From Methanoregula sp. (GTDB lineage Archaea; Halobacteriota; Methanomicrobia; Methanomicrobiales; Methanospirillaceae): DNA of 64,000 nucleotides. A program made the position numbers and the translations under genes. A model generated the notes under the pieces. It ran no database searches. It was not told where the DNA came from and saw only the letters and a program-made list of their open reading frames with translations. This document shows, piece after piece, positions 34,403 to 43,111 of the stretch (its first letter is position 1; each line of letters starts with the position of its first letter). The stretch covers positions 61,285 to 125,284 of the forward strand of contig JAJRCF010000003.1 of assembly GCA_028679075.1 (NCBI GenBank). Direction: 5' to 3'.

Positions 34403-34900
34403 TCAGGCCCGTTTATATCCGAATTTCCTGAGCAGCCCCGTCCTCCACGCAACACCGTCGGGCCCTTCAACGCCCCGCGGTTTCTCTCCATCGATCACGC
34501 CCATGATCCCCCGTCCCTGCGCAGACTCGGCAACAATCACTTCTGCGGCATTCGCCGTTGCACAATAGATCGTGCAGACCTCCTGGACCTGCTTGATCGC
34601 ATTCAGGACATTGATCGGAAAACAATCCCGCAGGAAGAGAATGAAGGAATGGCCGGCTCCTATCACCCGGGCATTGTCCCGGGCAAGGGCGATCAGGTCC
34701 GCATCATTCCCGTCAAGGCGGATCAGGCAGTCTCCGGATGACTCGCAGAATGCAAGGCCGAACTTTGCGTTCGGGACCACCCCGGTAACGGCCTCACTGA
34801 TATCCTCAACGGTCTTGATAAAATGCGACTGCCCGAGGATCATATTCACGTCCCCGGGTTTGTGGATCTTCACCACCTTCAGTTCCACGGCTCCGTTCAC
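34403..34900 (-). CDS. adenosine-specific kinase (DUF355)
   Basis: A 165-residue protein of a small archaeal family studied structurally in Pyrobaculum as an adenosine-specific kinase. It shows LKVVKIHKPGDVNMILGQSHFIKTVED, FGLAFCESSGDCLIR, VIGAGHSFILFLRDCFPINVLNAIKQVQEVCTIYCATAN, and EVIVAESAQGRGIMGVIDG. It would convert adenosine to AMP. Its proximity to SAH hydrolase function (which releases adenosine) is a pathway link, not a local operon. The start is uncertain: GTG 34900 with GGTGAT three bases ahead, or GTG 34888. Confidence 0.9.
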   Translation of the reverse strand: MNGAVELKVVKIHKPGDVNMILGQSHFIKTVEDISEAVTGVVPNAKFGLAFCESSGDCLIRLDGNDADLIALARDNARVIGAGHSFILFLRDCFPINVLNAIKQVQEVCTIYCATANAAEVIVAESAQGRGIMGVIDGEKPRGVEGPDGVAWRTGLLRKFGYKRA

Positions 34901-35063
34901 CAGATCACCACAAGGAGAAGATAGGAGTTGTATGATAAATGGGTTTTGCCGGAAAGACTGACGGATGAGGAGTCATGCGGTAAACGATTCGCAAATACCG
35001 CATCCTTTTAACTGCAAACGTAAAATGTCAGTTGAGTAATTCCGGAACACCAGCGAGGTTACC

Positions 35064-35834
35064 ATGACGATAGTAAACTACAAGTGGATCGTGTTTCTCC
35101 TGCTAGCCTGCTTCATCTTCACGATGATTCCCGTATCTGCCCTCCATTCAACGGAGCAGACTCTCAGCGATTCCCTGACCCGGGGCAGCCGGTTTACGAT
35201 TACCATCACCGGCAGTCCGAATACCGCATATTATGTCTGGCTGCCAGGGACATTTACCATGACAGGCAAGCAGTACGACCAGCCCCCGGTCATCGCCGGC
35301 GGCCAGTCTGCCATCGAGAAAGACCCTGAAGGGGGCCCGTACACGATCGGGTCATACCAGTATAACAACGGCGGGGGGAGTACCATCCTTGACGATGTTG
35401 CCCCGGCATCCGCCGATATGTCAAACACCAACTATTACGCCAAGGTAACAACGGATGAAACGGGACAGGCCGTTGTTGAATTCCGGACATCGGTCTACAC
35501 AGCAACCAGATCGTATTCTGTCAAGGTAGAGAACCCGCAGGCACCGGAGAAAGACAATTTTCTCGTCGAGCAGAAGACCTACAGCCGGAGCGTTTCCAAG
35601 CCGATGATCAACACGCCGGCGGCTACGGTTACTACAATCCCACCTCAGCCTGCCGTCACTGCATCTCCTGTCCCAACGCTCACCCTGCCCCCGGAGACCC
35701 TGCCGGTAGTGACAACCGTTCCCACGACCACACCGGTCCCAACCAGGAAGTCCCCGACGGGTGCGGGGATTGCCATTATCGCCACGGGCATCTGCCTGAT
35801 CGTGCTCGCGGGAACGCGATACTTCCGGCAATAA
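35064..35834 (+). CDS. exported surface protein with C-terminal anchor
   Basis: A 256-residue protein: signal peptide (IVFLLLACFIFTMIPVSA), a beta-rich domain starting SLTRGSRFTITITGSPNTAYYVWLPGTF, a Thr/Pro-rich stalk (about residues 185-225) and a final membrane helix IAIIATGICLIVLAGTRYFRQ. The body resembles Methanomicrobiales surface proteins of the kind that follow a 'sortable' stalk and anchor; no catalytic motif is seen. It is plus-strand and monocistronic. Confidence 0.7.
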   Translation: MTIVNYKWIVFLLLACFIFTMIPVSALHSTEQTLSDSLTRGSRFTITITGSPNTAYYVWLPGTFTMTGKQYDQPPVIAGGQSAIEKDPEGGPYTIGSYQYNNGGGSTILDDVAPASADMSNTNYYAKVTTDETGQAVVEFRTSVYTATRSYSVKVENPQAPEKDNFLVEQKTYSRSVSKPMINTPAATVTTIPPQPAVTASPVPTLTLPPETLPVVTTVPTTTPVPTRKSPTGAGIAIIATGICLIVLAGTRYFRQ

Positions 35835-35919
35835 TGTTCAGGATGGGCAGCCAGACCGGATACCATCGCATACGTATTGAACCGGCGATTCCCCGGTTGA
35901 GATCATGTGAGAACACGTC

Positions 35920-36426
35920 ATGACAGAAGAGACCTGTGACCTGAAGAGAGAGGACTGCCGGGACCGGATGGATGTAATCCAGCGGTTCTTTGTGCGCCCG
36001 TTCTTTCTCAGCTGTACCATCGGTATCCCCTTCTGCATCTTCAAGATCCTGTTCGGCCTGAGTGCATTGCGCGAAGGTATGCATGGAGGGGGGGACCTCT
36101 GGGCCTTTGGCATGGTAGTGACGGTATGGGCTGTTGCGGACCTCCTGATGAATACCGGAAGATCCGCACTCGACCTGCTCCACCGGCAGGCACGATTTGA
36201 GTACTGCACCATTGCCCAGCTCGGCCGCATATTTGGCAGGCCACTGATCTTTCTTGCTTTCGACACCCTGCTGACCTTTGCAATCATCTGTGCCATGCTC
36301 TGGACCGGCTGGATCGCAACACTCAGCCCTGCCGAGTCCTGGCTCTGGTACGGCGCAACCACGATGAACCTGATCAGCCTCTCGCTGGTCTCACTCTACA
36401 ACGAGATTCGCCACGGAAATACCTGA
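35920..36426 (+). CDS. membrane protein, unknown, 168 aa
   Basis: A 168-residue protein with three or four membrane helices: FFLSCTIGIPFCIFKILFGLSAL, LWAFGMVVTVWAVADLLM, PLIFLAFDTLLTFAIICAMLW and a weaker WYGATTMNLISLSLVSL. The N-terminus is charged. I recognise no family. It starts at ATG 35920 and ends before the dCMP deaminase gene on the other strand. Confidence 0.65.
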   Translation: MTEETCDLKREDCRDRMDVIQRFFVRPFFLSCTIGIPFCIFKILFGLSALREGMHGGGDLWAFGMVVTVWAVADLLMNTGRSALDLLHRQARFEYCTIAQLGRIFGRPLIFLAFDTLLTFAIICAMLWTGWIATLSPAESWLWYGATTMNLISLSLVSLYNEIRHGNT

Positions 36427-36505
36427 AGGGATGACAACCGTATCCTGTCCCGGCGGGAATAACGAATAAAATCCTTTGGTAAAAAGGGACAACTTAAAAC
36501 AGTAT

Positions 36506-36994
36506 TTATTGTTTGGAGTCGTCGCCGAGCGATTCCCGGCTCCGCATCTGGTACAGGACCATCGGGTCCATCTCCTTGTAGGAATCCGTGCCGGTCCGCA
36601 TGATCACGTTTGCGATCCCGCTGTTGACGATCATCTTGGAGCAGAGGAAACAGGGCCAGATCTGGGTGATCCCGTCGGTCTCGACATCGAATCCGGAGAG
36701 GTAGAGCGTGCAGCCCCGGGCGTGCTTGCCGGCCTGGAGGAGCGCGTTCATCTCCGCATGGACGCTCCGGCAGCGCTCGTAGTTCGAGCCGGACGGGATG
36801 TTGTGCTCTTTTCTCCAGCATCGGTTCAGTTCCGTGCAGTCCATCTGCTTGCGCGGCGCGCCGGTGTAGCCGGTCGAGACGATGGTATTGAATTCGTCGA
36901 CAATGATCGCGCCAAAATTGCGCCGGAGGCAGGTGCCCTGGCGGGCGCACCGCGATGCAAGGTCGAGGAAATACTGGTGCCTGTTGGTCCGCAT
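36506..36994 (-). CDS. deoxycytidylate (dCMP) deaminase-family protein
   Basis: A 162-residue zinc deaminase. The zinc and catalytic motifs are VHAEMNALL (HAE) and PCFLCSKMIVNSG (PCxxC), with a nucleotide-binding GYTGAPRKQMDC region typical of dCMP deaminases. It would make dUMP for thymidylate synthesis. Its N-terminus RTNRHQYFLDLASRCARQGTCLRR matches the ComEB/dCMP deaminase subfamily. It is alone. Confidence 0.9.
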   Translation of the reverse strand: MRTNRHQYFLDLASRCARQGTCLRRNFGAIIVDEFNTIVSTGYTGAPRKQMDCTELNRCWRKEHNIPSGSNYERCRSVHAEMNALLQAGKHARGCTLYLSGFDVETDGITQIWPCFLCSKMIVNSGIANVIMRTGTDSYKEMDPMVLYQMRSRESLGDDSKQ

Positions 36995-37117
36995 TCAAGA
37001 GAGTATGGCAAATCCCGGTATTAAATGGGTAGGGTTTGTGCGTGAAGGGATACACTTTCACGCCGCACGTTCCTCCTGCATTTATAGATTCAGTCCGATG
37101 ATGGTATGGTGTCAGAT

Positions 37118-37588
37118 ATGACTGAAATCAGCCTTGTCGAAGTCCCGGACCAGCAGGTGCTCGGGATAAGGAAGACCGGGACCTATGCCCAGATCCCCGA
37201 ACTTCTCATGAAAGTCTACGAATACTCCCAAAAGAAAAAGGCACCTGTCGCCGGGCCGCCCGTGTTTCTCTGCCACGAGACCTCTCCTGAAGCGGTAAAG
37301 GAGGCACAGGAAAAGGGTACGGCGGATGTCGAGATTGTCTGGCCTATAACAGGATCAGTAAAGGGCACGAAGGAGATCCGGGCGTACGAACTCCCCGGGG
37401 GCCAGATGGCCCATATCACCCACAAAGGTCCCTATGCATCCTGTGAACCGGCATACCTCCGGCTGTTTGACTGGATCGCGGAGAAGGGGCTGACCATCTG
37501 CGGCCCGATCCGGGAAGTTTATACCAATGATCCACGTGAGGTTGCGCCGGAAGAGATCGTCACCGAGATCTTCGTGCCGGTCCGGTAA
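37118..37588 (+). CDS. GyrI-like/AraC effector-binding domain protein
   Basis: A 156-residue single-domain protein with the Bacterial transcription activator effector-binding fold (SOUL/GyrI superfamily): ISLVEVPDQQVLGIRKTGTYAQIPELL, FLCHETSPEAV, VEIVWPITG, and the ending REVYTNDPREVAPEEIVTEIFVPV. The family binds small hydrophobic ligands and some members hydrolyse or sense cyanine-like compounds. No DNA-binding domain is attached. ATG 37118 is chosen over 37106 because GGTG lies at 37108-37111; TTTATA at 37081 would be the TATA box. Confidence 0.8.
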   Translation: MTEISLVEVPDQQVLGIRKTGTYAQIPELLMKVYEYSQKKKAPVAGPPVFLCHETSPEAVKEAQEKGTADVEIVWPITGSVKGTKEIRAYELPGGQMAHITHKGPYASCEPAYLRLFDWIAEKGLTICGPIREVYTNDPREVAPEEIVTEIFVPVR

Positions 37589-37633
37589 GATTCCGGCAGA
37601 GAGATTCCCTGATTCCGGTTGCCGGGCGTTACC

Positions 37634-37915
37634 TCACGAAATGGTGCCGGACAGGAACCAGATGATCAGGATCCCATGCAGGCAGGCAAAGACCGGCACG
37701 AGATAAAATTTCATTTTCCGTGTCTTGTGCCGGAACATCCGCATGGCTCCAAAGGCCCCGAACGGCCCCAGGAATGCGAGCGCCAACAGGGTATTCTCGC
37801 TCGTCCTCCATGTATCCTTCTTTGCCTTGCGCTTGTCCCATGCAAATGCGCATGCCGCGAAAAGGTTTACCCCAAGGTAGAGCAGCACAAGGGCCAAAAT
37901 CGTGTCGGTCTCCAT
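37634..37915 (-). CDS. DUF1294 membrane protein
   Basis: A 93-residue protein with three hydrophobic segments. Its core FAWDKRKAKKDTWRTSENTLLALAFLGPFGAFGAMRMFRHKTRKMKF matches the DUF1294 signature (WDKxxA...R..E..L...GG..G.......RHKT). The function is unknown. The ATG overlaps the stop of the upstream gene (ATGA at 37917-37914), so both are translated as a coupled pair. Confidence 0.87.
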   Translation of the reverse strand: METDTILALVLLYLGVNLFAACAFAWDKRKAKKDTWRTSENTLLALAFLGPFGAFGAMRMFRHKTRKMKFYLVPVFACLHGILIIWFLSGTIS

Positions 37916-38448
37916 CAGTTCCCGCCGGCCGTATCAAGGTAAAAACGCCATTTGCAGAACATGTCCGGCGGGTGCGGATCAGGGGGCGCAAACAGGCATT
38001 CCACCCGGATTGCCGGATCGATCTCCTGTGCAAAGCTGGTGAACTCCGCACGGTGCATCTCCCGGCAGACATACTCCCCCTGGCCCCGGCGCAGACGGGC
38101 CTCCTGTGTCGGGCATACGGGAACTGATATGATCACCTCGTCCCCGCGTTCCTCAATCGTATAACCGACAATCATCGCCCACGGGAAATGCCGGAGTGCC
38201 CTGACAAAACCGGGCAGCCCTTTTTCCGTGATTCCGAAGCGCCGGACGATATCCTTTGCCGCCATGCCGGCCACTCGTCCCCAGACCTGCTCATTGATCT
38301 TTTCGGCAACGTCCTGACCATAGGTATCGGAGATATTGATGAACCAGAAGGCATCCACGACCCGATAATGCCAGAGGAGGAACTCCAGGTACTGGTGCTT
38401 GTCCGCATCGGTCATGCCGTCAAAGAGATCGAGGTTCATGTAACTCAT
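37915..38448 (-). CDS. DUF6125/ATC-hydrolase-like protein
   Basis: A 177-residue soluble protein. The N-terminal half is helical ([24 protein letters not shown]). The C-terminal half has [21 protein letters not shown] and later Cys in VECLFAPPD and MFCKWRF, a layout like L-2-amino-thiazoline-4-carboxylic acid hydrolase-like proteins. I am not sure of the family. ATG 38448 (MSYMNLDLF) is chosen; an upstream ATG adds 14 residues. It is coupled to the DUF1294 gene by an ATGA overlap. Confidence 0.6.
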   Translation of the reverse strand: MSYMNLDLFDGMTDADKHQYLEFLLWHYRVVDAFWFINISDTYGQDVAEKINEQVWGRVAGMAAKDIVRRFGITEKGLPGFVRALRHFPWAMIVGYTIEERGDEVIISVPVCPTQEARLRRGQGEYVCREMHRAEFTSFAQEIDPAIRVECLFAPPDPHPPDMFCKWRFYLDTAGGN

Positions 38449-38655
38449 GGGGATCACTTCAGGAATGGAAAGATTCAGGCCGGTTCTCATATGAACATTT
38501 GGATTCGTGCCGCGCGAATTGTATGCGGTTTTTGGTTGTTCATCCGGGCAGATCCGGTTACCGTGTTACCGGCAGGGCCAGCCCGAAAATCCCACAAACC
38601 CACTATTATTCATCATTGATCTGCTCCATTATCTTAGTACAGACAGGGAAACAGA

Positions 38656-39015
38656 ATGCAGGACATCACGCTGGATACAATCATCGGCATGCACGACAGG
38701 ATAATGGAAAAAGACGGGGGCGATGACCGGATTATCTGTGAGGGCATCCTGAATGAGGTGGTGTTCCAGGCCAACCTCAGGGAAGACCGAATCCAGCAAG
38801 CTGCAACGGTTTTCTGGTCGCTCTGCGCATATCCTGCCTTCCGCGAGGGGAACAAGAGAACGGGATATCGTCTCGCAGAGATGATCCTCTCCCGGGACGA
38901 TTCCCCGCTGTCCCTGCCCTGTGAGGAACTGCGTTCACTTGTGCAGGGCATTAATGCATTCTCGGTCGAGATCGAAGACGTGGAAAAAGTGCTGCAACAC
39001 CATGCGGGCGTCTGA
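38656..39015 (+). CDS. Fic/Doc-type protein lacking the catalytic histidine
   Basis: A 119-residue protein with the compact Doc fold pattern. The core loop reads PAFREGNKRTG (residues 60-70), corresponding to the Fic motif HxFx(D/E)GNxxR. Position 60 is Pro instead of the catalytic His, while Phe62, Glu64, Gly65, Asn66 and Arg68 are kept. Doc proteins modify targets with phosphate or AMP as toxins. Without the His this one is probably inactive or acts differently. No antitoxin gene is visible next to it on either side. Confidence 0.75.
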   Translation: MQDITLDTIIGMHDRIMEKDGGDDRIICEGILNEVVFQANLREDRIQQAATVFWSLCAYPAFREGNKRTGYRLAEMILSRDDSPLSLPCEELRSLVQGINAFSVEIEDVEKVLQHHAGV

Positions 39016-39022
39016 ATTCTGC

Positions 39023-40099
39023 TTATAGAGGAAGCGTTGCCTGGCAGGTGTCCTTCTTCTCAAACGATGACAACCGTATCCCGATGAGCCGGACCTTCCT
39101 GCCATCATATTCCTCGCGGAAGAGTGAATGTGCAAGCAACCGTACCGGCTCCGCATCACCGGAATAATGCGACATGCTCCGGCTCCTGTTCCGGGTGATG
39201 AACCCCGGGTACCGGATCTTGATTGTGAGGGTTCTGAACCGGAGCTGCTCTTCTGCCAGGTTCCCGCAGACACTCCGGATAAGCGAATCGAGCGTGGAGA
39301 CGATGAGATCCACATCATCGGTATCCGTATCGAACGTGGTCTCCCGTGAGATCGATTTTGTTTCCTGGCCATCCACAATCCCGCTCTCATCAATGCCATG
39401 CGCCAGCTGGTGCAGGGCAACCGCACTGCGGCCAAACCGCCCGATCAGCCCCTGGATATCCTGCCGGGCAAGGTCCCCGATTGTCCGGATCCCCATCTCG
39501 AAGAGCATCGCTTCCGCTTTCTTTCCCACTCCCGGGATCGTCCTGACGGGGAGAGGGGCAAGGAAGTCCTGCAGGGCCGGGGGCGTGACGACCGTGAGCC
39601 CGTCAGGCTTCCTGAAATCGGAGGCGATCTTGGCAACAGCCCGTCCTGGTGCGATGCCGATTGAACTGGAGAGCCCGAGACGAGCCCGGATAACGGCCTT
39701 AATCTCATCCGCAAGGGATTGTGCAGAGGCAAAATGACCAAGGGAACTGAGGTCAAGAAAGGCTTCATCGATGCTGACCTGCTCCGTCGGAAACCCGTAC
39801 GACCGGAGGATCTCCATCACTACTGCCGATGCCTGCACATAGGCAGGAAAATCCGGCGGGAGGAAGACCGCATGGGGGCAGAGGACGAACGCCTGCGAGA
39901 TCGGCATCGCCGACCGGATGCCAAATGCCCGTGCTTCATAGGAACACGTAGAAACAACCCCGCGCCCTTTCCCCTGCTTCGGGTCGGCACCGATGACCAC
40001 GGGTTTACTGGAAAGTTCCGGCCTCCGTTGCATTTCAACGGACGCGTAGAAACTATCCATATCAATGTGGAGGATGATCCGCCGGTTCACTTCCTGCAC
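39023..40099 (-). CDS. dinB: DNA polymerase IV (Y family)
   Basis: A 358-residue translesion polymerase. It begins RRIILHIDMDSFYASVEM with the first metal Asp, has the YEARAFGIRSAMP steric-gate region, the catalytic SIDEAFLDLS, helix-hairpin-helix-like PVRTIPGVGKKAEAML and a little-finger domain with SISRETTF. It bypasses DNA damage. No canonical PIP box is seen at its C-terminus (CQATLPL). GTG 40099 is chosen; earlier in-frame starts to 40210 would overlap nreA. It follows nreA in the same direction. Confidence 0.93.
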   Translation of the reverse strand: MQEVNRRIILHIDMDSFYASVEMQRRPELSSKPVVIGADPKQGKGRGVVSTCSYEARAFGIRSAMPISQAFVLCPHAVFLPPDFPAYVQASAVVMEILRSYGFPTEQVSIDEAFLDLSSLGHFASAQSLADEIKAVIRARLGLSSSIGIAPGRAVAKIASDFRKPDGLTVVTPPALQDFLAPLPVRTIPGVGKKAEAMLFEMGIRTIGDLARQDIQGLIGRFGRSAVALHQLAHGIDESGIVDGQETKSISRETTFDTDTDDVDLIVSTLDSLIRSVCGNLAEEQLRFRTLTIKIRYPGFITRNRSRSMSHYSGDAEPVRLLAHSLFREEYDGRKVRLIGIRLSSFEKKDTCQATLPL

Positions 40100-40181
40100 A
40101 CCGCGGTTCAACCGGGGTAGATCATCCGGATATACCGGTAAAGCGGGCGAGGTGAACGTGACAGGGGACATACTGCACATC

Positions 40182-41357
40182 TCAGCCTGCTGCCGGGATA
40201 AAATCGCCAAGCCGGCACTGCCGTTCGCGGATCACCGAGCGGAGGAGGGCTCCTTCCTCGATGAACCGCTTCACCGGGAGCGTGAACGTTTCCGAAAGGT
40301 GCCGGAGGGCGGGTTTGATCCCTTCAAATTCGGCAGCGGGCTGCTGCATTGCGCTCCGGACATTTTCCCTGACATTGAAGACCCCCATCGGCACATAGCC
40401 CTTCCGGGCCTCACGGAGGATGATCGCGCCAGCCTGCCTCTGTTCGCGGGCGAGCGCTTCGAGTACCGCCATCTTGCAGGAGTAATAGCAGCCGCCGAGA
40501 GGGGAATACGTGGTCTTCTTCCTTGTGCCCTCGTGATCCGAGAAGACCAGCTCCTCGTTTCCCAATACGTGGAGGAATGCCTCCGACCATTCGTACTGCC
40601 AGCCGGTCGGCATCAGGATGACCGCGTAATGGTTGTTAAGGCTGGAGAACTCATGCACCCGCCATGTATCAATGACCGGGTTCTTCTTCACCCCGGCAAG
40701 CAGCCGGTCGCCGATGATCGTATCGCAGGCCGTGATCGACCACCGCGTGGGGACAAGGTGCCTCCCCCTTCCCTGTCCCATCGTCCCGACCGAGAAGGCC
40801 TTCTGGATGCTGGAGAAAGGGACACCGCTCTTATGAAGGTCTACCACAGCATCAGCTGCTTTCAGGTCGGTATCATAGAAGGTCTTCTCCAGATCGTGAT
40901 CCCACCGTCCTTCGGCGATATCGAACCGCTCAAATCCGGCACTGGGCCCGAATGGGGTATGCTCCTCGGAAAAGGACTGCCCCTGAGGAGTGCTGGTAAA
41001 TGCAATCTCGCTCTCAAGCGATGATGCTGAAAGCGAGATCTCCTGGAGCTTTGTGATCAGGCGATTGTCGAGATCGCCGGCATTTACCTGCTGTTTTCCC
41101 CGGATGAGGTTCATACGGTACCCGATGATCTCCTCCTGCGTCTTGTTGCCGGGTATCCAGGCTTCCGGCATGTCCATGACCGTTGTATCCCCATGAAGGG
41201 GGACTACCATGGGGCCGGCAAATACATCGGGATAGTTCCAGCTCCCGATAAATACCGACGGGGGCGTGCTGCCTTCGATCTCTTTTCCCATGGCAACAGA
41301 CTTCATCGGCATCGTGGACGCGGTAAGTTGCCGGAGATATGCGCCTTTACCGATCAT
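40182..41357 (-). CDS. nreA: archaeal DNA repair protein NreA
   Basis: A 391-residue member of the archaeal Nre family (genetically linked to DNA repair in haloarchaea). It opens [25 protein letters not shown] and includes [33 protein letters not shown] and [17 protein letters not shown]. The C-terminus ends in QCRLGDFI (Q380, L383, F386, I387), a PCNA-interacting (PIP) motif as reported for NreA. No N-terminal zinc finger is present, so it is NreA rather than NreB. It lies 82 bases before dinB on the same strand, suggesting a repair pair. Confidence 0.9.
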   Translation of the reverse strand: MIGKGAYLRQLTASTMPMKSVAMGKEIEGSTPPSVFIGSWNYPDVFAGPMVVPLHGDTTVMDMPEAWIPGNKTQEEIIGYRMNLIRGKQQVNAGDLDNRLITKLQEISLSASSLESEIAFTSTPQGQSFSEEHTPFGPSAGFERFDIAEGRWDHDLEKTFYDTDLKAADAVVDLHKSGVPFSSIQKAFSVGTMGQGRGRHLVPTRWSITACDTIIGDRLLAGVKKNPVIDTWRVHEFSSLNNHYAVILMPTGWQYEWSEAFLHVLGNEELVFSDHEGTRKKTTYSPLGGCYYSCKMAVLEALAREQRQAGAIILREARKGYVPMGVFNVRENVRSAMQQPAAEFEGIKPALRHLSETFTLPVKRFIEEGALLRSVIRERQCRLGDFIPAAG

Positions 41358-41423
41358 TGTTACTGGTACTGGGATCGGCAGACCTTTTAAGGGGCACAGC
41401 GTGCGGGGAGAAAGTGATTTTAC

Positions 41424-41915
41424 CTATCTCCGGACAGAATAACCGGCATTCCGGAGGATTCGGATCATCTCGTCCTCCCATTTCCGGTCATCCGGCTCAT
41501 CAATCCCCTCGATGCAGTTCTCCCACACGTTTGTCAGGTGCACATCATCGGAACAGAGGGTCCGGATATTCCTGATGCGCCCGGCTCTCCTGCCGGAATG
41601 GTCAAGGATCAAAAGCCGCCAGCACTGGTAATCCCGGCATATCTCCGGGCGGGTCAGGTGGACGGTACACAGTGCCTTACCGCTTACGGACATGTGCCGG
41701 AAGAACGGACAGGCGTGGGGCAGTTTTTCAAAGAGGCTCTTGTCATCGAAGAGTCCGTACTTGTCAGGATCGACCGTGACCTCAGTCTCTTCCCCGGTAT
41801 AATTGTTGTGGACCAGGAAGCAGTAATCCGCGTGTTCCTTCCTGATTACATAGACGTACCCGAGAGAACTGCAGCATTCCCCGCACTGGAAACATTCGAA
41901 GGTCAGGGGGATCAC
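41424..41915 (-). CDS. YkgJ-type cysteine-cluster protein
   Basis: A 163-residue protein: CFQCGECC near residue 8, later CPFFRHMSVSGKALCTVHLTRPEICRDYQC. The two cysteine groups, with the RPxxCRxYxC pattern, match the YkgJ family, as in the larger protein at 32.3 kb. The function is unknown, possibly metal handling. It is three bases from the upstream Rmd1-like gene and probably co-transcribed with it. Confidence 0.82.
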   Translation of the reverse strand: MIPLTFECFQCGECCSSLGYVYVIRKEHADYCFLVHNNYTGEETEVTVDPDKYGLFDDKSLFEKLPHACPFFRHMSVSGKALCTVHLTRPEICRDYQCWRLLILDHSGRRAGRIRNIRTLCSDDVHLTNVWENCIEGIDEPDDRKWEDEMIRILRNAGYSVRR

Positions 41916-41918
41916 CCC

Positions 41919-42977
41919 TTAATGGATGGCCAGGATCATGAATACCAGTTCAAGGGCGATCAGGATGATAACGACCCATTCGAGGAAATTGGAGTGCTGG
42001 ATGCGCACTTCGTCCGAGAGCATCGAGTAGTTCTCCTGGATCACCGTAATCTTGCGGCTGACGCTCTCGCTCCACTGGCTGCTCCGGAGTACTTTGAGTG
42101 CCGTGGCATAGACACGGGCATAGTAGACATCCTCCGTGACCTTGATCAGGTTGTCAACCTTCTCGATGATCTCGGAGATCTCCGCAGAGGTCTCCATCAG
42201 TTTTGCCATGATCGCGTGGTACTGGCGGCCCCGGCGGAACTGGGACATGCGATCGGCATGCTCGATATCGTCGTACATCTTCCCCATCTCGCGGGTCAGT
42301 TCGCGGTCATAATACCGGAGCTCCAGTACCTGCACGTTTGCAAACTCGATGAGATCGATAATATCGGTCGGGCTCTCCGGGTTGCACAGGAGGGCCGAAT
42401 CCCACGAGAGGATGGCGAGGTCATCGGTTGTGTAGCTGAGCGAGTTCTTGAGGATATCCTCGCGGATCTGCGGCGAGATATTGGTTTTTTCCCCGATAAG
42501 GAGAGCAACCGGGTCAATGGAATCATCCCGGTGGTCCGTGACATAGATCGAATAATCCTCATAGAAGTCCGGGTTGATGGCAAACCCCTTGATGTGCGGC
42601 CGGATGATCTCGCCGAGTGTCTTGAGGTACTGGACATAGAACTCTGCAAGTCCTTCCTGCCCGGCGAACAGGAATGCGATCTCCTCCAGTTCCGCGAGTT
42701 CGGCATCGGGATTCTCGAAAATAAAACAGAAACTGATCACCCCGATATCATAGACCCGGGCGACCACGGAGAACTCAAACGGCCTGCCATCCCGCTCCAC
42801 CCGGATCGGGTTCATCTGGATCATAAGCGGGGGATCCTCGAGCATGATGGATTTTGGTTTGACCCGCACGAAACTGGTCCTTGCGGTAAAATAGTTCTGA
42901 GCAAGTGCTTTTTCGAGCCAGTCGAGGTCGATCTCTCTCCCAATATCGTAAATCCGATAAAACCGGAGCGTTATCAT
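41919..42977 (-). CDS. Rmd1/DUF155 family protein
   Basis: A 352-residue protein of the archaeal branch of the Rmd1/YagE (DUF155) family. Features are the N-terminal beta-rich region (ITLRFYRIYDIGREIDLDWLE), a central VISFCFIFENPDAELAELEEIAF, a long helical part (TSAEISEIIEKVDNLIKVTEDVYYARVYATALKVL) and a C-terminal membrane helix in LEWVVIILIALELVFMILAIH. In yeast Rmd1-type proteins are mitochondrial or needed for meiosis; the archaeal role is unknown. ATG 42977 is chosen; an in-frame ATG 14 codons upstream is an alternative. Confidence 0.8.
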   Translation of the reverse strand: MITLRFYRIYDIGREIDLDWLEKALAQNYFTARTSFVRVKPKSIMLEDPPLMIQMNPIRVERDGRPFEFSVVARVYDIGVISFCFIFENPDAELAELEEIAFLFAGQEGLAEFYVQYLKTLGEIIRPHIKGFAINPDFYEDYSIYVTDHRDDSIDPVALLIGEKTNISPQIREDILKNSLSYTTDDLAILSWDSALLCNPESPTDIIDLIEFANVQVLELRYYDRELTREMGKMYDDIEHADRMSQFRRGRQYHAIMAKLMETSAEISEIIEKVDNLIKVTEDVYYARVYATALKVLRSSQWSESVSRKITVIQENYSMLSDEVRIQHSNFLEWVVIILIALELVFMILAIH

Positions 42978-43111
42978 GGATGGTTCCCCCTTGCGGGATG
43001 TGTTTATAAATGTCTGCAATAATGAACAACCATGAAGATGATAAAGCCTTTTGAGGCGTGATCATCGGGACACAGGATGGACCGGAGGATCGCAGTCCCC
43101 CGGTAAAAAAA

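Noticed and set aside
38499..38655. Antitoxin gene upstream of the Fic/Doc gene
   Set aside because: Short frames here read as low-complexity Arg/Ser sequence, have no DNA-binding motif and no ribosome binding site.
41538..43022. 494-codon open frame on the plus strand
   Set aside because: It is antisense to the Rmd1-like and YkgJ genes, whose family motifs are clear; its translation is Asp/Arg-rich and has no motif. It is a GC-bias shadow.
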